Positions 1 through 5,952 of a stretch of DNA of 64,000 nt are shown here, piece by piece; the first letter of the stretch is position 1; each line of letters opens with the position of its first letter. The stretch spans positions 1-64,000 of the forward strand of contig CACXJE010000002.1 in NCBI GenBank assembly GCA_902767915.1, read 5' to 3'. Origin of the DNA: Oscillospiraceae bacterium (GTDB lineage: Bacteria; Bacillota; Clostridia; Oscillospirales; Oscillospiraceae). Made by a program: the position numbers and the translations under genes. The notes beneath the pieces are model-generated. The model saw nothing but the letters and a program-made list of their open reading frames with translations, made no database searches and was not told the DNA's origin.

Positions 1-2
1 AC

Positions 3-530
3 ACCGCCGCAGAGGGTGCCGAAGCCGCAATCAATGCCGCAAATGCAGCGGCACAAACCTCCAACGCCGCCGCCGAGAGAGCGGACACTGCTACGGGCAA
101 TGCCAACGCCGCTGCTTCTTCCGCTTCTTCCGCTGCTTCTTCCGCTTCTCAGGCCGCCGAAAGTGCTTCTTCTGCTGCTACTGACGCAACTTCAGCCGCT
201 GGATCTGCTACCAGTGCTGCAAGCGCCGCCACAACCGCCGCAGAGGGGGCAAATACCGCCGCTTCTTCTGCAAATCAAGCCGCACAAGCGGCTAACGCTG
301 CTGCTGGACAAGCTACCAGTGCTGCAAGTGCTGCTGACACCGCCGCTACCGCCGCGACTACCGCCGCAGGACAGGCTACCAACGCCGCGACAAGCGCCAA
401 CGCTGCAGCTTCTACCGCTACCACAAGCGCCGGGGCTGCTGACACCGCCGCCGCTGCTGCAAATGCCGCCGCCGCAAGAGCCGAGGCCGCCGCTGACGCC
501 CTTGTTGATGGAGAGGAGGTTGCGTACTAA
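3..530 (+). CDS. Phage tail fibre, alanine-rich C-terminal part (5' end outside window)
   Basis: The frame starting at base 3 is open from the window edge to the TAA at 528-530 (175 codons). It reads as almost pure Ala with Ser, Thr, Asn, Gln and a few Glu/Arg/Asp, in short cycles of the AASSA/ATSAA type, ending in DALVDGEEVAY. Such Ala/Ser-rich low-complexity stretches are known from phage tail fibres and tail collars, where they form coiled-coil or triple-helical shafts. The stop overlaps the ATG of the next gene (TAATG), so the two are translationally coupled. The start lies upstream of the window, so length and the N-terminal attachment domain are unknown. Another frame here gives a Pro/Leu/Arg-rich product, which is an artefact of GCN-rich DNA. 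The assignment rests on composition and neighbours. Confidence 0.7.
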   Translation, partial: TAAEGAEAAINAANAAAQTSNAAAERADTATGNANAAASSASSAASSASQAAESASSAATDATSAAGSATSAASAATTAAEGANTAASSANQAAQAANAAAGQATSAASAADTAATAATTAAGQATNAATSANAAASTATTSAGAADTAAAAANAAAARAEAAADALVDGEEVAY

Positions 531-1501
531 TGTCTGATACTACAAGAAAAGTGTACGTCAATGAGAGCTCCTTGGAGGCGATTGCTGACGCTATCCGGGA
601 AAAAACCGGAGGTACCAACACTTATAAGCCCGCCCAAATGGGCCCTGCTATCGAGGGGATTTCACAGGATGATGGATCACTCAAAACACTAATCGAGCGT
701 GATACAACTTCAACGGCTCCTTTCGCATGGCCGGATGGATTGCGTATTGTTGGTAGATATGCATGTGCGTATATGTATAAAGCCTTGCCCCCATTGCCGG
801 AGGATGTAACCGTAATTGGGGAACGTGCCTTTTATGGCTGCAACGGCCTTGATTGGACGAGCCTGCCGGAAGGACTGACTACAATCGGGATATATGCTTT
901 TAACGGTTGTTCCGAACTTGCATTAACCAGCCTGCCCGCTGGATTGACATTAATCGGCGAAAGTGCTTTTAACGGTTGTTCCAAACTTGCATTAACCAGC
1001 CTGCCGGAAGGACTGACGACCATAAACACCAGCACTTTCGATGGTTGTACCTCTCTCGCCCTAACATCGCTCCCTAGTAGCATCCGTACTATTAACACTA
1101 ATGCTTTTAAGGGTTGCTCCAACCTCGCATTGACCAGCCTTCCGACAGGCATTTTGCAGATAAATAGTTATGCATTTCAAAACTGTACAAGTCTTGCGTT
1201 AACCACATTGCCCGATAGTGTAACACAAGTTAACAGCTACACATTTGTTAACTCCGGCCTTACCAGCATGACAATCCCGGCAAGTGTGACGCGCATATAT
1301 TATTATGCATTTGCCAATTGCGCAAATCTCGCGGATGTGACATTCATTGGCAAACCAACCACGATTGATAGTGCCGCTTTTAAGGGTTGCACAAACCTTC
1401 AGACCATTCGTGTTCCTTGGTCACAGGGACAGGTTTCCGGCGCTCCTTGGGGCGCTACCAACGCTACAATCGAGTATGACTATACAGGAGGTAATGAGTA
1501 A
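530..1501 (+). CDS. BspA-type leucine-rich-repeat phage tail / receptor-binding protein
   Basis: 323 aa. Residues 1-50 are a non-repetitive head that includes VYVNESSLEAIADAIREKTG, a kind of sequence often seen at the start of phage tail-appendage proteins. From about residue 75 to 300 there are about ten LRR_5 (BspA/TpLRR-like) repeats of roughly 23 aa with the pattern FxxCxxLxxxxLPxGxxxI. Two neighbouring repeats, around 900-1020, are nearly identical in DNA, which suggests recent duplication. The last 25 residues (PWGATNATIEYDYTGG) close the solenoid. Its position between a tail fibre and the lysis genes, with TAATG overlaps at both ends, suggests a tail-tip or host-binding protein. BspA-like LRRs are otherwise known from bacterial surface adhesins. 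Function is inferred from fold and context. Confidence 0.75.
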   Translation: MSDTTRKVYVNESSLEAIADAIREKTGGTNTYKPAQMGPAIEGISQDDGSLKTLIERDTTSTAPFAWPDGLRIVGRYACAYMYKALPPLPEDVTVIGERAFYGCNGLDWTSLPEGLTTIGIYAFNGCSELALTSLPAGLTLIGESAFNGCSKLALTSLPEGLTTINTSTFDGCTSLALTSLPSSIRTINTNAFKGCSNLALTSLPTGILQINSYAFQNCTSLALTTLPDSVTQVNSYTFVNSGLTSMTIPASVTRIYYYAFANCANLADVTFIGKPTTIDSAAFKGCTNLQTIRVPWSQGQVSGAPWGATNATIEYDYTGGNE

Positions 1502-1764
1502 TGACTATTAAGCAACTGTATATCATCACCCGCCCGGACGGAGGGCAAACAGTAACACCGCACAGACCAGCAGACCCGCCCTACAAATTGGGCGGGAAAA
1601 GGCTGATTGCTGACGCTGGATATGTCCTCGCATTTGCCGCCGAGCCTACAACTATCATCGGACCGTGCCTGGACGTCCCAGCAGAAGATGTCGGCTTGTA
1701 TACCGAGGTATTGGACCCCGGCCCGGAAGAAACAGAGCCCGAAGAAGAGGAGGACACACCATGA
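1501..1764 (+). CDS. Small phage protein, acidic C-terminus
   Basis: 87 aa. It begins MTIKQLYIITRPDGG and ends in an acidic tail (PGPEETEPEEEEDTP). The ATG overlaps the previous stop (TAATG) and its own stop overlaps the next ATG (ATGA), so it sits in a tightly coupled phage late operon between tail and lysis genes. No catalytic motif or membrane segment is visible. Small proteins in this position are common in Siphoviridae of Firmicutes and usually lack an assigned function. I do not recognise the family. Confidence 0.7.
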   Translation: MTIKQLYIITRPDGGQTVTPHRPADPPYKLGGKRLIADAGYVLAFAAEPTTIIGPCLDVPAEDVGLYTEVLDPGPEETEPEEEEDTP

Positions 1765-2036
1765 AAACAGAATTGATTGTTCAAATTCTCATTGGTCTGA
1801 TCACCTTCGCGGGGGTTGTTATTACCGCCTGGGCTACAATCCGCAAGGCGGGCACAGAGGCACAGCACAATCTGGACAAGGCCCAGGCTGTAACCAACAC
1901 GAAGATCGAAGAACTCACCCGGGAAGTCCGGGCCCACAACGATTTTGCCCATCGGATTCCGGTCTTAGAAGAAAAAATCGAACAAAATTCCGAGGAAATA
2001 AAAGAAATCAAAAATCAAATCAATAACTATAAATAA
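1761..2036 (+). CDS. XhlA-like lysis accessory protein with one membrane helix and a coiled coil
   Basis: 91 aa. I chose the ATG at 1761, which overlaps the upstream stop (ATGA) and has GAGGAGG just before it. Residues 6-27 (VQILIGLITFAGVVITAWATI) form one membrane helix. The remainder is a charged heptad-like coiled coil (EELTREVRAHNDFAHRIPVLEEKIEQN...). A membrane helix plus coiled coil directly upstream of a holin and an amidase resembles the haemolysin XhlA family, which in Bacillus prophage PBSX works with the holin XhlB in host lysis. The order of helix and coil here is reversed compared with some XhlA proteins, so the family name is tentative. Confidence 0.6.
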   Translation: MKTELIVQILIGLITFAGVVITAWATIRKAGTEAQHNLDKAQAVTNTKIEELTREVRAHNDFAHRIPVLEEKIEQNSEEIKEIKNQINNYK

Positions 2037-2050
2037 GGAGGTATATAACT

Positions 2051-2260
2051 ATGTTTACTAAGCAATTCTGGAAGGCGGCCCTCGCAAGAGCTGCCCACAC
2101 CGCCGCACAATCCGCTGTTGGTATGATCCCCGTGGCGGTTGGCATCCATGAGGTTGATTGGCTGCATGTCCTGTCTGTCGCCGCTCTTGCCGCTGTCATG
2201 TCCGTGCTGAAGAGCATTATTGTCGGCGTTCCTGAGGCAACAGAAGGAGGCGGCGAATAA
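2051..2260 (+). CDS. Phage holin, r1t-like
   Basis: 69 aa, preceded by AAGGAGG. The N-terminus MFTKQFWKAALARAAHTAAQS matches the style of the lactococcal phage r1t holin family (FW-A-RA pattern). It is followed by two short hydrophobic segments (about residues 22-36 and 40-58) and a small acidic tail (ATEGGGE). Holins make the membrane lesions that release or activate the endolysin at the end of the phage cycle. It lies directly upstream of the amidase gene, with the stop overlapping the amidase ATG (TAATG at 2258-2262), the classical holin-endolysin pair. Confidence 0.75.
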   Translation: MFTKQFWKAALARAAHTAAQSAVGMIPVAVGIHEVDWLHVLSVAALAAVMSVLKSIIVGVPEATEGGGE

Positions 2261-3114
2261 TGGATCTGATGCAAAATTTTATTGTCAATAATGATTGCTA
2301 TCAATACAATGTCAAGCGGGCTGATTCCCGCTACGTAAAATTCCAAACCGAAGGCCCCAAGGGTCTGATGCTCCATTCCGTGGGTTGCGCCCAACCTTCA
2401 GCGGCGGTATTCCAAAAGCTGTGGAATGTCAGCGGCAAAGAAGTCGCAGTCCACGCGGTGATCGACGCGAACCATAGCTACATCATCCAGTGCTTACCGT
2501 GGAACTACCGGGGATGGCACGCCGGTGGCAGCGCCAACAACACCCACATCGGCGTGGAGATGTGCGAAAGCTCTTATATCAAATACAGCACCGGTGGCAA
2601 GTTCACGGTCCTTGACCGGGAAAAGGCCCAGCAACATTGCCGCACGGCCTACAACGCGGCGGTGGAGCTTTTTGCCTACCTCTGCAAGGAATATAGCCTC
2701 AGCCCATCCACTATTTGTAGTCACAAAGAGGGTCACGCAAAGGGTATTGCGTCCAGCCACGGAGACCCGGAACACTATTGGCGCGGTCTCGGAATGTCCT
2801 ACACTATGGATGGATTCCGCGCTGATGTTCAAAAGGCCCTGGACAAGCTCAACCAGCCCGCCCCTGCTCCTGTTCCTGCCCCTGTCACAACCCCTGCCCC
2901 TGCTGCTCCCGCATCCGATATGATTACTGACATTCACAATGCTCCCGCTTGGGCACAGCCCGCGCTGCGCGAGTTGCTGGATGGAGGCTATATCAACGGA
3001 GGCACCGACGCAGAGACCGATCCCGATGATATCAATATGACTCTGGACACAATCAAGAGTATCCTCGTGGCAAAGAGATATATTGACGCCAAAATCGCCG
3101 AGTTGAAGAAGTAA
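2260..3114 (+). CDS. N-acetylmuramoyl-L-alanine amidase (phage endolysin)
   Basis: 284 aa. Residues 25-170 are an Amidase_2/PGRP-type catalytic domain that cleaves the bond between muramic acid and L-Ala in peptidoglycan. Visible landmarks are LMLHSVG (first zinc His), the YRGWHAGG and THIGVEMCES core, and CSHKEGH followed by SSHGDPEHYW (second zinc His and catalytic loop). A Pro/Ala linker (residues 198-222, PAPAPVPAPVTTPAP) leads to a C-terminal domain of about 60 residues (HNAPAWAQPALRELLDGGYINGG) that resembles half an SLH or wall-binding module. No signal peptide is present, fitting export through the holin. A strong terminator follows. Confidence 0.9.
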   Translation: MDLMQNFIVNNDCYQYNVKRADSRYVKFQTEGPKGLMLHSVGCAQPSAAVFQKLWNVSGKEVAVHAVIDANHSYIIQCLPWNYRGWHAGGSANNTHIGVEMCESSYIKYSTGGKFTVLDREKAQQHCRTAYNAAVELFAYLCKEYSLSPSTICSHKEGHAKGIASSHGDPEHYWRGLGMSYTMDGFRADVQKALDKLNQPAPAPVPAPVTTPAPAAPASDMITDIHNAPAWAQPALRELLDGGYINGGTDAETDPDDINMTLDTIKSILVAKRYIDAKIAELKK

Positions 3115-3127
3115 CTACAAATCAAAG

Positions 3128-3156
3128 GCCCGCAGCTTTCACGGCTGCGGGCTTTT
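3128..3156 (+). terminator. Rho-independent terminator after the endolysin gene
   Basis: A 9-bp GC-rich stem (GCCCGCAGC / GCTGCGGGC) with a 7-nt loop followed by TTTT, 13 bases after the amidase stop. It ends the phage late transcript. Confidence 0.85.
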
Positions 3157-3229
3157 CCTTATCTTTTCTCAAAAAAAGTTGTAAACAATTTGTGAACACG
3201 CAAAATTAGTTATATAAGAGCTTCCAGAT

Positions 3230-3258
3230 TTGACACTCCTTCAAAAATATGACAAAAT
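3230..3258 (+). promoter_or_regulatory. Promoter for the small membrane protein and MqsA-like genes
   Basis: TTGACA (3230-3235), 17-bp spacer, CAAAAT (3253-3258). A second candidate lies just upstream: TTGTGA (3190-3195), 17 bp, TATAAG (3213-3218). The region 3160-3290 is clearly more AT-rich than its surroundings and lies between a terminator and the next ribosome-binding site. Confidence 0.5.
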
Positions 3259-3290
3259 TAGGGTACAAAAATTTTAAAGGAGGAAGCACT

Positions 3291-3599
3291 ATGGAAATCG
3301 CACTAATAATTGGGATTGTTATCTATGTTATTTTCTTCAGCAATGCAGGGTTGCTACTGTTTATCGCCTGGGGGCTATACAAAACACGTAATATACCAGA
3401 TCCGCCAAAAGTCAAAAATGCTCGCCCGGTCAACTACAATGACGCAAGAAGAATTGAAGATGAAATGGACTGCATGTTGGCCGATGATGAACGCCGCCGG
3501 CGCCAACAGCAACAACAAATGCAGCAGCAAATGTATCAACAGCAACAATTCGAAATGCAACAGATGGAACAGGCAGCTTCAATGAGCTTTTGGATGTAA
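3291..3599 (+). CDS. Small membrane protein with glutamine-rich tail
   Basis: 102 aa; the start ATG at 3291 has AAAGGAGG 6 bases upstream, better than the upstream in-frame ATG at 3249. Residues 2-28 (EIALIIGIVIYVIFFSNAGLLLFIAWGLY) are a membrane helix. A basic/acidic middle follows, then a C-terminal stretch dominated by Gln, Met and Arg (RRRRQQQQQMQQQM...). No family recognised. It is AT-richer than the host genes and sits with the next gene at the prophage edge, so it is probably a moron-type cargo gene expressed from its own promoter. Confidence 0.65.
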   Translation: MEIALIIGIVIYVIFFSNAGLLLFIAWGLYKTRNIPDPPKVKNARPVNYNDARRIEDEMDCMLADDERRRRQQQQQMQQQMYQQQQFEMQQMEQAASMSFWM

Positions 3600-3630
3600 A
3601 ACATTAGGTAAAAATTGAAAGGAGAAAAAC

Positions 3631-4131
3631 ATGGAAAATTTTGATAATCTTCATTGTCCGATTTGCGGAAGCGAACTGATCGACGCTGAAATGGAAGGAG
3701 AAGTGGAGGGCGAAAAAGTCTACTACAATGGACTATACTGCGCCGCCTGCGAGGACGTGCAAGCTACAGCGATCCAGGACTACAACGAAGAACAGGCTAA
3801 TCGCAAATACCGCCGCCGGCACGGACTTCTTACACCCGATAGCATTCGGCACATTCGGGAATATTTAGGAGAAGACCCGCAAGAGCTATCCCGGATTCTG
3901 GGCTTCCCGGATGATTACTGGACGTTCTGGGAGTCCGGCACGATGCCTACCCGCGCACAATCCAACCTGATCCGGCTACTGCGCCGCCGCAGCAATTACG
4001 CCTTGCTCAAAGCGATCTACGCCGCGACAATAGTCAAGCAACAGTTGCGCCGCAGAGCCCCCGATCTGGAGGACGGTGTGGACGTAATGATGATGTACAA
4101 CGAGGACGATATGGTAGATATAGGATTTTGA
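3631..4131 (+). CDS. MqsA/YgiT-type zinc-finger HTH protein
   Basis: 166 aa with an AAAGGAG ribosome-binding site. Residues 9-40 hold two CxxC pairs (CPICGSE and CAACEDV), the zinc-binding N-terminal domain of MqsA/YgiT antitoxins. Residues 68-115 (LTPDSIRHIREYLGEDPQELSRILGF...W-SG-MPT) match the Xre-like HTH of the same family. The C-terminus is a further 50 residues. In E. coli MqsA neutralises the RNase MqsR and represses its own operon. No MqsR-like toxin is visible next to it; the upstream gene is an unrelated membrane protein. It may be an orphan regulator, a prophage repressor, or part of an undescribed pair. Confidence 0.7.
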   Translation: MENFDNLHCPICGSELIDAEMEGEVEGEKVYYNGLYCAACEDVQATAIQDYNEEQANRKYRRRHGLLTPDSIRHIREYLGEDPQELSRILGFPDDYWTFWESGTMPTRAQSNLIRLLRRRSNYALLKAIYAATIVKQQLRRRAPDLEDGVDVMMMYNEDDMVDIGF

Positions 4132-4172
4132 GAGAAAGGAGCGCCGGAATGTTTGTAAGAGGCCCACCACGC

Positions 4173-4205
4173 TTTACCACTATATTACCACTATTTTACC
4201 AATAT
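4173..4205. repeat. Three contiguous 11-bp direct repeats (possible att arm sites)
   Basis: TTTACCACTAT, ATTACCACTAT and TTTACCAATAT follow each other without gaps. An 11-bp period puts the copies on nearly the same face of the helix. They lie between the last prophage gene and the tRNA cluster, where integrase or excisionase arm-binding sites would be expected. The role is inference; the repeats are seen directly. Confidence 0.6.
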
Positions 4206-4212
4206 CAAAATT

Positions 4213-4226
4213 GGTTCAAATTCCAG
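4213..4226. other. T-arm-like sequence, possible attachment-site core
   Basis: GGTTCAAATTCCAG resembles the T-arm of a tRNA gene (GGTTCRANTCC). It lies outside any complete tRNA, right after the 11-bp repeats and about 90 bases before tRNA-Trp. Prophages often integrate in tRNA 3' ends and leave such partial copies. The other attachment site is outside the window, so the core cannot be defined. Confidence 0.3.
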
Positions 4227-4275
4227 CACAAATCAAAAGGGCGAAGAAATTGTGAAAATTGCACAAAGAAACAAC

Positions 4276-4305
4276 AAAAAAGGCACCCAACAAGGCGCCT
4301 TTTTT
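4276..4305 (-). terminator. Terminator of the 5S-tRNA unit
   Basis: AAAAAAGGC and GCCTTTTTT form a stem with a 12-nt loop. On the minus strand it comes just after tRNA-Trp and ends in a T-run. The symmetry would allow it to act for prophage transcripts from the other side too. Confidence 0.7.
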
Positions 4306-4313
4306 GTGAAATA

Positions 4314-4389
<76 letters not shown>

Positions 4390-4392
4390 ATA

Positions 4393-4469
4393 TGGTGGGC
4401 CTTCGGGGACTCGAACCCAGGACCGACCGGTTATGAGCCGGCTGCTCTGACCAACTGAGCTAAAGGCCC
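4393..4469 (-). tRNA. tRNA with CAT anticodon (Met or lysidine-type Ile2)
   Basis: Cloverleaf with acceptor GGGCCTT, D-arm AGCTCAGTTGGTCAGAGC, anticodon loop CTCATAA, T-arm GGGTTCGAGTCC, discriminator A and encoded CCA. It lacks initiator features (the acceptor starts with a paired G and there is no GGG/CCC anticodon stem). The GGxCCTTTAGCTCAGTTGGT opening resembles the Bacillus tRNA-Ile2, whose CAT anticodon is converted by TilS to read AUA, but elongator Met is equally possible by eye. Confidence 0.9.
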
Positions 4470-4620
4470 GTGTTCTGATCCGTAGCTGTTGCCGACCGAA
4501 CAGTAGTATTATACAGTATCCAATCCAAAAAATCAAGAATTATTTTTACAAATTTAGGGAATCGGGTGAATCCTCGGAAAGGGAAGAAAAAACAGTGGTT
4601 TGAACTTCAAACCACTGTTT

Positions 4621-4696
4621 TGGCTCCCCCTGTTGGACTCGAACCAACGACACACGGATTAACAGTCCGTCGCTCTACCGACTGAGCTAAGGAGGA
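4621..4696 (-). tRNA. tRNA-Asn (GTT anticodon)
   Basis: Cloverleaf with acceptor TCCTCCT/AGGGGGA, D-arm TAGCTCAGTCGGTAGAGC, anticodon loop CTGTTAA (anticodon GTT), T-arm GGTTCGAGTCC, discriminator G and encoded CCA. It lies 8 bases downstream of the 5S gene on the same strand. The 150 bases between it and the next tRNA hold a short inverted repeat (AAACAGTGGTTTGAA / TTCAAACCACTGTTT, 4589-4620) that could act as a processing or termination hairpin. Confidence 0.95.
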
Positions 4697-4703
4697 ATAT
4701 GAA

Positions 4704-4820
4704 TGTTGGCGTTATCTATTTTCACATGCAGTCACCCGCATACTATCGTCGACGAACTTGAGCTTAACTTCTGTGTTCGGGATGGGAACAGGTGGACCCT
4801 CAAGCCAATCAACACCAACT
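4704..4820 (-). rRNA. rrf: 5S ribosomal RNA
   Basis: The minus strand shows the conserved 5S core, including CCTGTTCCCATCCCGAAC and ACAGAAGTTAAGCTC, and the terminal helix GTTGGTGTT / AACGCCAAC. Length of about 115-117 nt is normal. No 23S gene lies upstream: the neighbouring gene on that side is a protein gene and a promoter sits directly in front of the 5S. Ends are placed from the terminal helix and may be off by one or two bases. Confidence 0.95.
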
Positions 4821-4852
4821 ATTTCATTTCGCCACCCGCAGGCAGCGAAATT

Positions 4853-4880
4853 ATTATAGCACTTATTTCCGGTTTGTCAA
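4853..4880 (-). promoter_or_regulatory. Consensus promoter of the 5S-tRNA unit
   Basis: On the minus strand: TTGACA (4875-4880), 16-bp spacer, TATAAT (4853-4858). Both hexamers are perfect. The predicted transcription start is about 25 bases before the mature 5S end, so the 5S and three tRNAs form an independent transcription unit. Confidence 0.85.
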
Positions 4881-4923
4881 GCACTATTTTATGTTTTTTT
4901 CTGTTTTTTATGCTCGGACTGTT

Positions 4924-5952
4924 TCAGCTGTCCAGATAATGGTCAGACCACCTCAGAGCGGAGTAGGAATCAAAGTATTTATAGGCGTAATTCCGCTGCT
5001 TCCAAATATCCTGAAGGGCGGAGGAGAGCATTTTCGTGAATTCAGCCGACCCCTTGATATTCATGTGGGTTTCATCATAATAGCTGTCCGAGTCCGGCAG
5101 ACGCGTGGTTTTTTCCTTGTCCAAATTGAAGTTCAGATAATGAACGCCGTGTTTCTCCGCAAACGAGCGATACCACTGGTCGAAGTAGTCCAGGTTTGCG
5201 TACAGACAGTTATAATACTTGCTTTTTGGTGTGACTACAAGGATAACCGTGGCGCCGTTTTCCTTGCAAAGGGAAACCAGACGCTCCAGGCCGTCTTCGT
5301 TTTCCGGTACGATCTCCTCCGGCAATGAACGAAGACCGTAGATATCCTGATAGTTTGTCGGCAATTCCCGGCTGTCTTTCTTCACGCGAAGATAGCCGAG
5401 CTTCATTTCGGAGTTCTCCCTGTGATACTTTCCTGTAATGAACCGCAGGGAGGACTCGATTCCCTTTGAAACCAGATCATAGTAAGCCATCGGATATTCG
5501 GAAAGGGAAAAGGCGCTGTGAAGATAGGACAGCCGCTCTCCGACGCCGGAGAGTCTGCCCAGAATGGGAAGGTCGCCTTCGGGACCTTCCGCAGTCCGGT
5601 CGCGAATCAGCGTATCCACGCTGACCTCCAGCACCACGGTGTGAACAGGGTTCCGCTCCAGCTCTTTTTTCAGAAGCGTATATCTGCCCTCCATGGTCAT
5701 CAGAGCGCCTGTCACATTGTAGCTGCTGATGCCGAGCCGCTGATTCAGGATTTCAGGCTGAATCCCATACATGGTATAGGAGGCGCCGCAAATCAGGACT
5801 GTGACCTTTCCGGCCAGCCGGTCTCTCTCCCGGGCATCCTGATAATCGAAATTTTCGCCCTGCAGATAGAATTCGGCAAACATCACGCTGAGCAGAACCA
5901 CCGCCAGGAGGAAAACGCCGACAATTTTCAAAATACGCTTAAAACTGTGCAT
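4924..5952 (-). CDS. SGNH-fold (DltD/AlgX-like) partner of an MBOAT acyltransferase
   Basis: 342 aa from the ATG at 5952; the longer reading from 6039 lacks a signal and runs through the upstream gene. Residues 1-28 (MHSFKRILKIVGVFLLAVVLLSVMFAEFY) are a signal anchor, so the protein faces outside. GASYTMYGIQ (about residue 55) fits the nucleophile Ser block of SGNH enzymes, and DETHMNIKGS near the C-terminus supplies the Asp-His pair. Such proteins accept or transfer acyl groups delivered by an MBOAT protein to a surface polymer, as DltD does with DltB or AlgX/AlgJ with AlgI. The start overlaps the end of the MBOAT gene by 14 bp, so they are coupled. The polymer cannot be told from the sequence. 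Confidence 0.75.
   Translation of the reverse strand: MHSFKRILKIVGVFLLAVVLLSVMFAEFYLQGENFDYQDARERDRLAGKVTVLICGASYTMYGIQPEILNQRLGISSYNVTGALMTMEGRYTLLKKELERNPVHTVVLEVSVDTLIRDRTAEGPEGDLPILGRLSGVGERLSYLHSAFSLSEYPMAYYDLVSKGIESSLRFITGKYHRENSEMKLGYLRVKKDSRELPTNYQDIYGLRSLPEEIVPENEDGLERLVSLCKENGATVILVVTPKSKYYNCLYANLDYFDQWYRSFAEKHGVHYLNFNLDKEKTTRLPDSDSYYDETHMNIKGSAEFTKMLSSALQDIWKQRNYAYKYFDSYSALRWSDHYLDS

Noticed and set aside
16..537. 173-aa Pro/Leu/Arg-rich frame at the window start
   Set aside because: It is out of frame with the Ala-rich tail fibre reading that ends exactly at the next gene's start; GCN-rich DNA gives such artefacts.
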